A stretch of DNA of 64,000 nucleotides from Helianthus annuus (lineage: Eukaryota; Streptophyta; Magnoliopsida; Asterales; Asteraceae). The translations under genes were made by a program, and so were the position numbers. Shown here piece after piece: positions 10,840-23,596 of the stretch (position 1 is the stretch's first letter; each line of letters starts with the position of its first letter). The notes under the pieces were generated by a model that did not search any database, had not been told where the DNA came from, and saw nothing but the letters and a program-made list of their open reading frames with translations. The stretch lies in the NCBI RefSeq assembly GCF_002127325.2, contig NC_035436.2, positions 19,478,205 through 19,542,204 of the forward strand. The letters run 5' to 3'.

Positions 10840-11744
10840 ATTATAATATTTTACGCGCTATGTGTTAGAAAGGTGTAGGATCCGCGTCTCCGTGTGAGTT
10901 CACGCACTAACTTTTAACTGGTAATCATGTTAGGACGTGAGTGACCCATTCCACTCCGCACTTATTTTCCGTCTTTTAACCGAGCAAACCAAGGTGATTT
11001 CACTGCTCTTTTCCAAGCATGCATCCCGGGGAGGGATATCGGGTAACGTTCCGGGGAGGAACGTCAGGTTAATGGGATGTTTGTTATTACACTCATTGTC
11101 TATCACATAAGACCCCTTACATCTACCGATAGTTGCAGGGGAGGCAACGAGGTTATTAGTTGATAGCGCTATTAGGTTTGGCACCCTCACACCGTACCGG
11201 GGAGGACGGGAGTGAACTAATTTCCTTAAAGCATGACCAATGTTTTGATAGAGACATTGGGGTTGGGCAAATACATCTTGTAGCCATTTGCGGTAATCGA
11301 GTTAATAACAACATCAAATCGAATTATTGAACTATTGAACCGTTGAACTGTTTATACACATACCTGGTAACTAAGCGCATTAACAAAACTTTGAACTCAC
11401 CAGCGTCGTCTGACACACTTGTCTGCATGCTTGTAGGTCGTTAGATGTCTTGTATTGGAACTTGCTGTCTGGAGTAGCTGGAGTGGTCATGGGTCGACTG
11501 GAGGGATTTCATGTGATTGGATTCTTGATACTATACCTTGGTTTTGAAACAGTTTAACTTTGGTTTACTATTTGCTTCCGCTGAACGTGTTGGTTTTCAT
11601 TTAAACTTGTTGATGGTATTTTTCATTAATAATTGAGGATTTTATTTATAAACTCGTATGGGTTCAATGTAATTAGTGGCTCGTTGGTGGTACGTCACAC
11701 GCCTAGCAGGGACACTCCCTAGGTGGTATTTTGGGGGTGTGACA
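9051..11744 (+). repeat. Element A 5' LTR
   Basis: This 2,694-bp LTR starts TGTGACAACCCG and ends GGGGTGTGACA. It carries a (CA)n-(TA)n microsatellite at about 10,780-10,840 and the perfect hairpin arms ACAGCCGA and TCGGCTGT near 10,163. It has the CCGAGCAAACCAAGG block before a donor-like GT at 10,994 (here mutated to GTGATT) and a TTGTAG acceptor-like site ending at 11,436. It shares the block GTTGATAGCGCTAT with element D. The 3' copy is longer only because of an insertion at 54,990. Confidence 0.92.
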
Positions 11745-11747
11745 GTT

Positions 11748-11760
11748 TGGTATCAGAGCC
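11748..11760 (+). other. Element A primer binding site
   Basis: TGGTATCAGAGCC starts three bases after the LTR. It is complementary to the 3' end of initiator-Met tRNA, the usual minus-strand primer of plant LTR elements. Confidence 0.9.
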
Positions 11761-12720
11761 ACTGGTTAAGTGAACTAGGTTTTAAAATGTTTTATAAAAC
11801 CAGACTATAACTGAACAGTTCTGAAAATCGACCATGACACTCAGCTCCAGATTGCAAGGTTCGTCTCTCATTTATTTATTGCATAGCATGACTATTGTAC
11901 ATCGATGTATGACATTGCATATGATTGCACAATAAGCACTACAGTATAAATTCATGTGTTATTGGTTTGTGTTATGTTTTGATAGTGCGACATACCCTCT
12001 AGACTTTCATGATCCTTACTTTTGTGATATAATTTGTCTTGTCACTCGAATTTGAGAAACCTTTTAACACGAACTAAGAGGAGCTGAGATAAACATTCAA
12101 ACTGCATTATTATTGTGGGTGCACACATAATAATAATGTGGGGTGCATGTGAGTCCCAGGGAGGCTTAACAAGTGAAAAAGGGGTTCTGTTCTGTTATTC
12201 AATCAGCGAGAAACGTAACAAATCTATAAGAGTCCTAGCAATGATTGCCTCCTACTTGAACGTGATCTTCTCACTCCTCTCTAAATCCTTACGAATCTTG
12301 ATGTTATCGAGTATTACCTGAACACTCATCTGAACGCCTAGCAAACTGGATAGAATGTTAGGTGCTTGTACGATAGTCCCTAGTTGGATGTCGCAGCGCC
12401 GAATGATTGGTCGATACCTTTCTAACTTCTCTTCATTGGTTGGAACTCAGTGTATTGACACCTTAGGTTCCATAAATGCGACCATTTCTGCAACACTCTA
12501 GCAACATACCGTGTATTACTCAGTCGACTTGCAAGATCGATGGACAGGAGGATGAGCGTAGTACTTTACCGACCTCAGCAGTAGGACGACCCTGATTACC
12601 GGCAACGAGCACCAGCAAATTGGCTTAAACCGAATCCTTAACCATAGTCAGCGACTTAAGGGAGTTAAACTCTTATGAATCAATCGGGATGTGACACGAA
12701 ATGTGACAAGATGGACCCTG
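11761..12720 (+). other. Element A leader and decayed gag region
   Basis: The region lies where the leader and gag N-terminus should be. It has only short frames, such as 68 codons at 12,115-12,321, and I recognise no gag motif. It is most likely decayed beyond recognition. Confidence 0.5.
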
Positions 12721-14360
12721 TTGGTGAAAGATTTTAGGGCTCCATTTCAAGCAACGACATTGAAGGCAACAGCCACGGCAACATCAAGGAACTCGTAATT
12801 GTAGCCTACAGTATGGAAATGGAGGTGCCTACGGCATGGATCGGCCGTTGTTTAATCAAGACGACAACAACCAGGGGCACGACGGCAGTACTGGAAATTC
12901 TCGTAACAAAAACAATGACACTGGAAATGATGCTCGTGGAGGGGCATTTAGGATTGGCGTAGGCGATGCCAGGATTATAACAACATGGTGGCTTGTGCGT
13001 TCTTGGTAACTAATCGTCTCGACCCTGCTCTGTTCAACCCTAGTACTCCTGGAAACCGAAACTTGTTGTGGAATTGGCTGATGGCAAGTCAATTGAAGCC
13101 TTGTATGTGCGTAAGGTTGCAAACTCGACTTTGTGGGTCAAGTGTTCGACATCGACCTTCCTTTTTGCTATCCTTGATAGTTTCGATGCAGTAGTTAGTG
13201 TGCATTGGTATCCAGGTACGGCCCAGATATACCATGTGAGAAGAAAAAATTTGCATGTCCCTCTCTCTAGTGGAGAATCGTTATCTGTTCTAAAGCGTCA
13301 GTGTGGTGCAAAGGTTAGCGCCATCTCAGCTATGGAAGCCCAGAAGTGTCTACGGAGGGATTACCCCACTATGTTAGCAACCGTTACTGATATTAAGTCT
13401 AAGGAAAGAGGATCGAGGATCCACCAATTGTTCGTGATTCCTCTCAGTGTGCTACTCGAGGAACTTTCAGGTTTACTTCCACAACTGATTAGGCAGAGTC
13501 TCAGAATGATCTCACGACCAGAGGCAGCCTTGATTTCTCATACTCCTTATCGTCTGGCGCCTGGAAGGTTACAAGAACTGTCCAATCAACTTCAGGAAAC
13601 TACAGGAGGGGAGTTTTATAGATCTAGCTCCTCGTTTTGGGGAAACACGCTCTATTGCGGAAGCGAAGGACGAGTCCATTTGTACGTGTACAGACTATCA
13701 CAAGGTGGCTATCAAAGACCGTCACCCCTGTCTCGCATCGACGACTCCTGCCTGACCCGTTGCAATAATCAAGATTCTATCCGGAAACTGACTTAAGACC
13801 GGACTGTCATCTGATGGAAGATCATGGGGAGGATGATTCCTAACACAGCGTTACAAATCCAGTATGGCCACTACGACTTTCTGTTCAAGTTGTTTAAAAT
13901 ATCCAACACACCAGTAGCCTCAGGAATCACATGAGTAGTATGTGTCAACCTCGTTTCGCCAGATTCGTCGACCGCATTTATCTGTGATGTTTAGAATCAC
14001 TACCAGGGGAAAGGAACACCATGAACGACACCTGTATTTTGTCCTAGAGCTCCTGGGGAAGGAGCAACTCCACGCGAAGTCTACCTAAGTGTGACTTTAG
14101 GATTTGGGAGGTACACTTTCTTGGTCACGTAGTCAGCAAAGTGGGGATACATGCAGATCTCGCTAAAGATCCATTTCATTAGATATTTATTGGCACCAAA
14201 TAGTCCATCAGGGATATAGTAAATTCTTACTCACGCTAGATACTATCGCAAATTCATCAAGAAATTTTCGAAGATCGCGCAGCTTTAATCTCTTTAGCAC
14301 AGCAGGGTGCTGTGTATTCGTGGGAGACAAACAGGATAACGTCTTTTCAGCTTTTGAAAC
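12721..14360 (+). pseudogene. Element A gag end, protease and RT, heavily decayed
   Basis: Asn- and Gly-rich gag tail words (GNSRNKNNDTGNDARGGAF, about 12,890-12,950) lead into a protease-like part. One frame stays open for 242 codons (13,068-13,796) and keeps ELADGKSIEALYV, HVPLSSGESL, AQKCLR and APYRLAPGRLQELSNQLQE-type words of the protease-RT linker. The protease DSGA and the RT KKKDG motif are gone. After 13,800, RT words such as YGHYDFLF appear between stops and shifts. FLGHVVSK is replaced by scattered pieces near 14,110. The open 242-codon frame is a chance survivor of a pol relic. Element B interrupts the frame at 14,365, between RT and RNase H. Confidence 0.8.
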
Positions 14361-14365
14361 CCAAC
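14361..14365. other. Target duplication CCAAC, left of element B
   Basis: CCAAC precedes B. TCAAC follows it at 51,402-51,406. Four of five bases match, and A's pol frame runs across the site once one copy is discounted. Confidence 0.8.
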
Positions 14366-15509
14366 TGTCACGACCCCCGTCCTGGTTTTACCTGGTCCAG
14401 GAGCCACGGGGCAGACAACCCGTGGTATTTATTATTTGATTTTAGCAGCTGAAGATTTTAACAGGATCATTTAAAACTTGAAAATGCCCGATTATTTTAG
14501 TTCATCACTTGGGATGATCCCGTAATTTACAATAGAGGAATTTCCCGAGGAAATTCCCTGATTTACAAAACATGTTTATTTATTTAACTGAGCCACCACT
14601 TCAAGCTTGATTAGTGCTCTGTAGCACTTTTCTTGATTCACATGAGGTCGCCTGAAACATGTTTTAAAAATATTTTGTCAGCGGGGAAATACTGGTGAAT
14701 CATTCAATTTGAATAAAACGACACATAGCTATCAATTACAGCATAAGAGCGATTACAATGGCCTTTATCGTATTTTTTATCTGGCGCCGTGTCACAGCCG
14801 TGTGACGATGGTCATACCACTATTGTGTCTTTTCACCCAAGTAGTGATGATTATCACTGTTAGGATTGATTAGCCTAACTGTGAGAAATTAGTAATATGC
14901 ACAATAACCCACTAGCCAGTGATTTAAGATAACCACGACTTAATCCCTGTAATTAAAACTTTGAAAATAGTTTGAGGTATTGTAAAATACTTTTGATAAA
15001 AAGAATGACTCACATTGCAAGTTTATACGGGCAGAGTTTAGCCTACTGATAAGCCTGATAACCTAGTTTAAACAACAATGCACACGAACTAGGTTAGTAA
15101 CTAATACAGCATTTACGATAACTCACGAGATACAAACCCTCACAACAAATGACAAAGTGCGATACTAAACATCCATCGAATTTACGACGAATGACAAAGT
15201 ATAACCCTAATGTGGGCAGCACTTAAACATCCATCCGATAGTTCCAATCGATCGGACATTGAATCGTAATAGCAATCGAGTTAATACCCGGTATTGTGGT
15301 AGCACCTCTATGTGAAATTATAGCTTTAAGCAGTCTATCTTCGTTTTTGAGGAGAGTTTTCGATAATAGAATGAAAGTCCCATGCACTGGCTATTTATAG
15401 CCTGAATTTGGGTTTTACGCGGCCCGCGTAAACCCATACATAACTCTTACGCGGCCCGCGTGGCCGCCTAGTCTACATGTAGGTCTAATGGGTCACGAGT
15501 AGGGTCACC
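14366..15509 (-). repeat. Element B 3' LTR, larger part
   Basis: It matches 50,057-51,201 of the 5' LTR with scattered substitutions. It has a TATA box (CTATAAATAG on the minus strand, 15,391-15,400) and two ACGCGGCCCGCGT motifs (15,414-15,470). A donor-like GTGAGT starts at 15,013, and an acceptor-like TTTCAG ends at 14,652, giving a 362-nt putative intron. Element C interrupts after GGTCACC. The rest of the LTR resumes near 38,433, with about 102 bp missing. Confidence 0.88.
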
Positions 15510-17891
15510 TGTAACGACTCTCACTAAAATTAATACTTATTATGTTAATTGTATAAAAAGGAAACCCTAATTATGACACCCAAGTAATTTTGCATAAACC
15601 CTAAAATTTTCAGAACATTCAAAATCAGGATCAGGGCCCCTAATACTCAAAGGGGGTTAAACCCTAATTGATATTTATCTTCGAAATACGTTGTCAAAAT
15701 AGAAATTCGTTCGTACATCGACTCACCCAGGCTATGCTAGTGACGAGGCTACCCTAGGCCATAGGGGCACGCCCCGCGATACGCGACAGGGGGAGAGGAT
15801 CCCTCCGCGACTCGCGGGCGGCTCAAATTTTGGGTATAAATGCAGGGGCTCGGGGCCTGAACTAGTTGCTCAGTTCGACAGTCTAAAACGTCGTCCTACT
15901 CTTTGTATCTCCGTTTTTTCCTATCAACGCCCAAAAACCCCGAAACTCTGCTCGTTATTAGGGTAAGAACTCTAATCGCTGCTACGATTCAATCTCCGAT
16001 CGACTGAAACTATCCGACAGGATGTTTAAGTACTATCCTTTGTCATTAGTCGTGATTCCGACAGGATGTTTAAGTACCACCCGAACTCGGGGAATACTCG
16101 GTCATTCGTTGTGAATCCGACGGATGTTTAAGTGATTGTACTTTGTCATTCGTCGTGAGGGTTTTATCTCGTGATTATCGTTAAACTTGAATTGAGTTAA
16201 TACACTAATACGAGTTCCATTGTATCTAGAAATTAGAACTCATAAGCAAGGAGCTGCTAGAGTACTTAATAGTTAAATAAACTTAGCAGCTAAGTTAGCT
16301 GAGTAGATTAATTAATTTGTTAATTAAGTTAAGAATGATTAATTAATTAGTTAATCAATATTAATTAAGCTAACAAGATTAATTAAGCTAAGTAAGATTT
16401 ATTAAAAATAGATATATATAGGGACGTATGAGAACATTTAATATTAATAATTAAATATATTATTTTTTTGACCTTACTCTGTTTTTAATGAAACTTAGGT
16501 TAAAACATAGATAAAAATATGCTCGTTCTAAAGACATATTCGTCGTTTTATAAAACATCATATTTTAAAAGTTATACGAGAAAAACGAGTGAAGCAGCTG
16601 AATTAATATATATAAGCAAGCTAGCTAGCATGTCAAGCAGGTAGGTAGACATGTCAATTGTATCCCACATCGACCAGAAGAATTGTTGAGGTGCTTGCTT
16701 GCTTGCTATAAATAGGAACCTAGGATTTCATTTTTCATTGCTCATTTCTTTTCTTCTTCTCTCTGTACGTTGGTGTTCTAACCAATAATCACCAAAGCGA
16801 TGTCCTGTCCGATCGATTCAGGAACCATCTAACGAATGCCGAAGTGTTGTGCTTTGTGAATTTCGTTAAACGGAATCCAAAGTACTATACTTTGTGAGTT
16901 CATTAAATGGATACCAAAGTACTGTCTGAATAAGACTATACTTTGTGAAATTCGTTAAGGTTCGAATCTCGTGACTACCGTTAAGGTTTGATTTGGGTTT
17001 TACACAAATACGTATTCCATTCTGTTAAACTATGTGTTTACCTACCAAGAATACTCCCAACTACACACTTACAATCAAACAAACTATTAAATCATCAGAA
17101 GATCCAGAATAATAAAGTGCATGCTTAATTATCGGAAGAAGTAGAATCAAGAAGTTTGTTAACTCAATCCTGCATGCTTATAAAGTGAGTCATTCTCTTT
17201 TTATCAACTGTTTTACAATACTCCAAAGTATTTTTCAAAGTTATAATTACAGGGATTAAGTCTTTGTAATCACCAAATTGCAGCCGGTATGTGGGGTATT
17301 GTGCACATTACTACTGTTTGTATCATTTTAGGTGAGCGAGCCTAAATCATGATATACACTATTAGGTAGTCGGACCTAAATAGTGATTTACGTCACTTGT
17401 GGGTGAACGGACCCAACAGTGATATGACCACAGTCACAGATCCGGTCGAGTGACAAGTACTGTGGGTAGTTGGTTGATATGGAAACATTGTAATCGCTCT
17501 TAATACTGTAAATTATAACAAATGAGTCGTTTTAGTAAACTGAATGATTCACTCAGTATTTCCCCGCTGACAAAACCTTTTTAAAACGCGTTTCAGGTAA
17601 TTACAGTAGATGAGAGTAAGAATTGGATCCGGAACTGAAAGACTTCAAGAAGTGGCTTATTGTATTAATTAAATCAAATTAAGAAATATTGTTTTTATTA
17701 AAAGCTACCTTTGTAAAAATGGAATTTATTCCATCTATTTAAATAAAATCCGGTGTTTCTAAACTCTGATATTTTTCCTAACTCACGGTCCTGATGAAAT
17801 TTCCGCTGCAATGTTTTCAGAAATAACCACCGGTACTGCGTGGCTGCTCGCGACTCCCGATTCCGTCCAGGGTGGGTCAGGGGTCGTGACA
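15510..17891 (+). repeat. Element C LTR 1
   Basis: The 2,382-bp LTR starts TGTAACGACTCTC and ends GGGGTCGTGACA. A TATAAATAG box lies at 16,707-16,715. Degenerate tandem copies of GGATGTTTAAGT...CTTTGTCATTCGTCGT occupy 16,014-16,170, and element B has two related copies. A donor-like GTGAGT (17,185) and acceptor-like TTTCAG (17,596) frame a 412-nt putative leader intron. C.CGCGACTCGCGGGC-type motifs are at 15,775-15,832. It differs from LTR 2 by few substitutions and has the same length. Confidence 0.92.
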
Positions 17892-17896
17892 GAAGG

Positions 17897-17909
17897 TGGT
17901 ATCAGAGCC
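17897..17909 (+). other. Element C primer binding site, copy 1
   Basis: TGGTATCAGAGCC lies five bases after LTR 1. The same site follows LTR 2 at 35,428-35,440. Confidence 0.9.
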
Positions 17910-20900
17910 ACTGCTTTAAGCCTATAAGTGTTGTGATAATAATACTTAAGCTTAAATAAAAGAGTTAGGAGATTGCTATTAACTGGTAGCACATTTGATA
18001 ATATTTAGACTTGAACATAAGAAAAGATGCCTTAGTATAAGCTAAGCCACTTGTTTAAGCAATTAGGTGTTGTAATAATACCTAAGTTTAAACGGAGAAT
18101 TAGGAACTTAATATTATCTGATAGCACTCTGGATGATATTTAGACTTGAACTTAAGAATTTTGCCTTAATATAAGCTTCAAGTTAAAATTACTTATATAA
18201 GTATAATGTAATGGATATTGGTATGCCATAAGAATGACGGTTAGCAGGCAATAGCACTTAATTGCTATTAATTCTTGCTTATTGATATTACTTGGTTTAG
18301 AATAAAGATATGTTATGGAAATACAAATTTCCTTGATTCTGGATAAAAGCCCTAATAAAAGAGGCACTTTTAAAATCTTGAAAAGATACTATTTATGGGA
18401 AATAGAAAATTTTCTCCGGCAAAACTGGGTATAGAGTAGCAGACTCTCCAGCTTGTCCGGATATACTGAGATTACCTCTCCGGCGCGAACCGGATAACAC
18501 GGGGTACATAGTATGTCAAATAAGTGACAAGATTTCCCTAAATAATATCATAAGCTGATATCTGACCTATTTTGGAAATATGAATCTATTATATACATTT
18601 AACCTTATGAAAGGTATGTATATTACAGCATGTGAAATATATAAATATATAGATATGTATATCTATAAGGAATTCCAAAAGTCAAATCGGAATAAAGCAC
18701 AAGCATATGTGTCAATAATAAAATCTAGATTTCTTTATCAGGAATCTCTTGCATATATCTATAATTTTGATGTCAAACATTCTTTCGTTTGATCATCTAC
18801 CTCGTAACTCGTATGACAAAATAATACTGAAAATCCATTAAGTTGGGGCACCATCAAAAGTATAAGAATTTCCAATGCGTTACCATAAATTATTACCGCA
18901 AGTAAGAAACGTGTAAAATTGTGCAAATACACAAAGAAAACACACGAACTTAAAAATTTACGTCCACAGACGTCGAAGTATATCACACACAACTTTCGAG
19001 GCAAGACCTTTGGAAAAATATAATTGGGCATGACGACACCAAAGCAAATCTCGTCAGTGGAAGAACTACTAATCAAAAAGCAGTACTTGGCCATGTGATC
19101 CTACAAATGACATGAATCTTGCTGAGATACGATAGAACCAGATTTCACAACAATCGGTTCACAGTCTAATCAAAGTCATAACTATTGGCACTGCAAAAGA
19201 AGTCATATACCTTTATAATCCCCACTTTTATTTTATTCGATATTCTCTAGTAATATCACGTAACAACGGTTATCACATGAAATTCCAGATAAAATTCTTA
19301 TATTCCTCCGTTGCAATCCTGACTTCTGCCTATAATGAGTTGACTTTTGCAATCATCATACCATGAGGATTTCTTTCATAGTAGCAAATATTGATCCATT
19401 TCATTTCTTGGTAAATCCACACGCTACACATGCACTGTTTGTTGCGCAAGTGGTTTATTTGAATTATGAAGACCATAGGAGGGCATCATTCCAATTTGTT
19501 GTTTTATCAAAAGTTCAAATATCATTTCGCTATACTTGATCTTTTCATTGTAAACCGCGTTTTTACAAAGCGATGACTCTTTAATATCGAATCAATGAAT
19601 TTCTTGAAAAACTCGATTTTCTTTTGAAGGGTATACATGGTTTTTGTTATAATCATGTCCGAACTTCCTTATTAAAACTCGTTTTATTCAAACCAAGTAA
19701 ACTTGCTCGCAATACATATTCAATTCAAAGTCCCATATGATATTTTAGGCCATCACAATTCCAACAAACACTTTGATTCTCTTGAACCATAACATGCTTG
19801 TTTGGTATTCGACTTCATTAAATCATTTCTTTGATCACGATCACCTTGTGGTGACGTTTTCACAAAATCTGAAGCATACGCTAATCTCGGATTTAATTAA
19901 TTATTTATTTATTTATATTGAAATCCGCTTTGATTTATTCTATACAAGCAATCTTAAACACGATCATGTGCTAAGATAATGATACACAAATCTATTTCAT
20001 ATTTTAGTATATTTCTTAATAGTTCTTACAACATCAATCGAGTCTTTCGTGATATTTATTGATTTATCATCATTAATCGAAAATTCTATGATATTCATTT
20101 GGTCATTCATCATCAACTGAAAATCCTATAATATTTATTTAAAAATTTAAATATAAATTTAATTGATTATATATGGAAACTTTGATAAGTAAATACCTAA
20201 TTTATAATATAGTATTGCTATATTTAAAATTCTTGTTAAACCATTGAGCTGAAGAATTTATATTATAAGGAATACTCTCGTTTAAGTTTATGACTAGTTA
20301 TTGTTATTTATTTTTGGTAATAATATATTAATAATAGTAGTATTAATATTATTTTAGGTATTAGGGTTATTGTCAGGAACACATATTGGATAGCCTAGCC
20401 TTAGAGAGGCATGGACTGATCACCCGTGCTTAAACAAGGCAGCACTAACCAATATCCAACCATGATAATAACTATTTAATGTATATAAATTAAGTCATCA
20501 TACTTATTTAGTAAATTTCAAATTATATATAAAAATCTTTTTATATTGTATATAGAAATATATATACTTTGTACTGTAAAGAGAAGACATATTTTCATAA
20601 AACAATTAAAGGGACAAATAAAATTATCTAAATAATTGTCTAAGTATTCATGAACCAGACATATTATAAATAAATGTTCATCTTGATTAATATTTCGCAA
20701 CTATTAAATACTTATAGAAATATTCTTTTATAATATATATACATTAAAATATCAAATGTTATTTACGCAAGCCAATATTTAAGTATGCTTGATATTAAAA
20801 TTAACATTTATTATTTTACTTTTATGATTTAAAATACCCTATTATAAAATCTTATAGTTAAACATACTTGATTTTAAAAATGATAATCGTGAGTTCTAGG

Positions 20901-20992
20901 ATATTGGGTAAACCTATTTATAAAACATATATCATTATTTTGCCAAAATTACCACGGGTTTTGATATTTTAAACCTATCTATATTTATTTAT
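17910..20992 (+). other. Element C internal region, copy 1, non-coding
   Basis: The AT-rich sequence has no recognisable gag, protease, RT or integrase motif in any frame. The longest frame is 111 codons on the minus strand (18,759-19,094); it is Leu- and Phe-rich and broken in the second copy, so it is not conserved. Repeated phrases such as TTAAGC..TAAGTGTTGTGATAATAATAC occur near the start. ATATTGG and CCAATAT at 20,384-20,454 can form a stem. The region is interrupted at 20,992 by the Mutator-like element. Confidence 0.8.
20984..20992. other. 9-bp target duplication TTTATTTAT
   Basis: TTTATTTAT is perfectly repeated at 32,092-32,100 after the other end of the Mutator-like element. A 9-bp duplication is diagnostic for the Mutator superfamily. 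Confidence 0.88.
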
Positions 20993-22314
20993 GAGTTAAC
21001 TGCCATTTTCGTCCCTGTGGTTTGGTCACTTTGGCCATTTCAGTCCATTTTTCAAAAATGCGCCATTTTCCTCCCCGACGTTCTGGAAAGGTGCCATTTC
21101 AGTCCAAAAATCATAACCCAGTTAAGTCGGTTTGTAAATAAGGACTGATTGTGTAAATTTGTAACATAAAGGACCATTTAAGTAAAATGTATAAATATGA
21201 ATATAATTATAAAATATATAATATATATATACATATAATGTATACACACAGACGAGAGAGGGAGAAAGTCGGAGAGAGAGAGAGAGAGACGTTGATGGTG
21301 GTGGTTCCGGTGGCGGTGGTTCCGGCGGCGGCGGTGGTGATGCCGTTTTTCCGGCGATAACCATGTTTGCATGCTTATTCTCCTCGACTGAACCAAGTTC
21401 CCCACGCGTTTTATTTGTCCGATACCCGTGCCTGACACCCATCCATTCGATTTTTATTTTATAAAACTTAGAAGTGGTTTATCCACTGATAATTGTCGAT
21501 TCGATCCAATTAAGTTGTGTTATAAGTCTCCTGGTACACCCACGAACATCACACACCATACAAAACTCACAAATACATCTGAAATCGCTCCTGTTCACGT
21601 CTGCAAATAAGTCGCCGAAAAACGTTGCCGGACTTAGCCGATTTCTCCCTTCCGACCGATACTGGTCACGTTTTATTCGATATTTCGGTATGTTCTTGCC
21701 TATTCTATGTTCCTGTAAACTTAATTGCAATATAATCCAGTATAGATATGGCAATTGGGCTGTTTGACTTCTGTTGACCAACATTTGGGGAAGATGATGA
21801 ACAGTACATCATCTTGGTCTTCATCACTACTGCCGCCGCCTGCAACTCACCGGAAAAACGGCACCCCCACCGTCGCCGGTTCTCTCTCCCGCCTCCTTCT
21901 CTCACTCTCTCTCGTCATTATCTCTTTCTCTCTCTCCGACTTTCTCCCTCTCTCGTCTGTGTGTATACATTATATATATATATAATCTGTTATCATCATC
22001 ACCACCGCCGCCGGAACCACCGCCGCCGCCGGAACCACCACCATCAACGTCTCTCTCTCTCTCTCTCCGACTTTCTCCCTCTCTCGTCTGTGTGTATACA
22101 TTATATATATATATTATATTTTATAATTATATTAATATTTATACATTTTACTTAAATGGTCCTTTATGTTACAAATTTACACAATCAGTCCTTTTTTACA
22201 AACCGACTTAACTGGGTTATGATTTTTGGACTGAAATGGCACCTTTCTAGAACGTCAGGGAGGAAAATGGTGCATTTTTGAAAAATGGACTGAAATGGCC
22301 AAAGTGACCAAACC

Positions 22315-22319
22315 ACAGG
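22315..22319. other. Target duplication ACAGG, left of element D
   Basis: ACAGG is perfectly repeated at 32,066-32,070, directly after D's 3' LTR. The site lies in the right terminal repeat of the Mutator-like element. Confidence 0.92.
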
Positions 22320-22584
22320 TGTGACACTCTAGGTTTTCCCGAGCTATTATCTTGTAATACCATTGTGTGTATATACGTTATTAAATGAAAACTAAGGATT
22401 ATCTGTTTTATTATGTGTTGTATGTATGTATGATATATATATATATACTTATGTATAAAGTGAGCCGAGACCAGCGAATCCGACTCGAGACCACCCGGTC
22501 TCGAGTAAACCGTAGACACTTGGGCCGGTTGGGCCATACAACCGAGAAGCCCAATTCGGAAACCCCTAACCCACTCGAGACGGG

Positions 22585-22590
22585 TATAAA
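22585..22590 (+). promoter_or_regulatory. Element D TATA box, 5' LTR
   Basis: TATAAA within GGGTATAAAACTC lies 265 bp into the LTR. It is the best TATA match in the LTR and is repeated at 29,957-29,962 in the 3' LTR. Confidence 0.55.
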
Positions 22591-23349
22591 ACTCTTGGAC
22601 TTGGCCACTATTTCCATTTTTTTGACAACAACCTTTGTGCATCAAACCTCTCCTCTCATTCTCTCTCACTAAAACCCTAAACCCTAACAAAATCATCCTC
22701 CTCTCCTCCTCTCTTGGACTCAATCGGAAACATCAAGGCTCTCGGATCAAGCTCGGAATCGTCACTCGGAAGTTGATTCTTTGATCCTTCATACCCTCAA
22801 CATCAGCCGGTTAGTATATTTAGGTGTTTGCTATGATTCTTGAGTATTGATGATAAGTGTTTGCCATGTTTTTAGCTAGAAATGTCACTAATGATGATGA
22901 TGAACATGTTTTAGCTAGTTAGAAGTCGAACCATGTGTTGTTGCTATTGATAATGTTTTGACCGAATGATATGAATGATTGTTGAATAGATTAGGATGAG
23001 TTCAATGAATGTGCACATATATGTTCTTGAAGGAGAGGAATGAGATATTACATGTTATCACTTATTGTTATGCTTTTAAGATCATTTTGGTAATGACTTG
23101 ATTTAATACGATATGAACATACAATGAACTATCTGAATATGGCATGAATACTTGAATATGTGAAGAACATGTTGAATATGATATGAATATTTCAAATTAC
23201 CATGTTTGATCCGTTTTGTTTGGAAATCAGACAAGAAAACATGTTTGTGCATTGTGGTTGGATAGTACACAATGTCATGAAAATGCATTTCTATTGGATA
23301 GTACATGTTGACAGGTTCTAGAAGGATTTCTGTGCACGTAACTGTGGTT

Positions 23350-23596
23350 GCGAGTCGAGACCCTTGGTTGCGACTCGAGACCATCCCATGACAACTCGAG
23401 ACGGACTTCAGGGACTCGAGACCGGCAAGGTCTCGACTATGAGACTTCATGATCTCGACTCGAGACTGGACTCGAGACCTCTGAGGTTGCGACTCCAGAC
23501 CAGCACCACTCGAGACCAAAATGTGATCACTCGAGATCTCTTGGTTGCGACTCGAGACCGCGTGTTTTCGAGTCGAGACCGCCTTGTCTCGACTGG
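23350..23596. repeat. CTCGAG motif array in D 5' LTR
   Basis: About 13 irregularly spaced copies of GACTCGAGACC occur in both orientations. The centre CTCGAG is self-complementary and contains CpG. The 3' LTR has the same array at 30,722-30,966. Confidence 0.85.

Noticed and set aside
13068..13796. Long open frame of 242 codons as a possible host gene
   Set aside because: It keeps protease-RT linker words of Ty3/gypsy in order and lies between A's primer site and RT remnants, so it is a pol relic.
18759..19094. 111-codon minus-strand frame in element C
   Set aside because: It is not kept open in the second internal copy of C and has no motif. Its Leu and Phe richness follows from AT-rich sequence.
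21122..22155. Pro-, Arg- and Ser-rich frames in the Mutator-like element
   Set aside because: They come from GGCGGTGGT and GA/CT simple repeats in the terminal arms, on both strands and in several frames.
22247..22723. Frames of about 158 and 155 codons repeated near 22.3-22.7 kb and 29.6-30.1 kb
   Set aside because: They lie in the two LTR copies of D, antisense to its promoter region, and contain no known domain. The duplication only reflects the LTRs.
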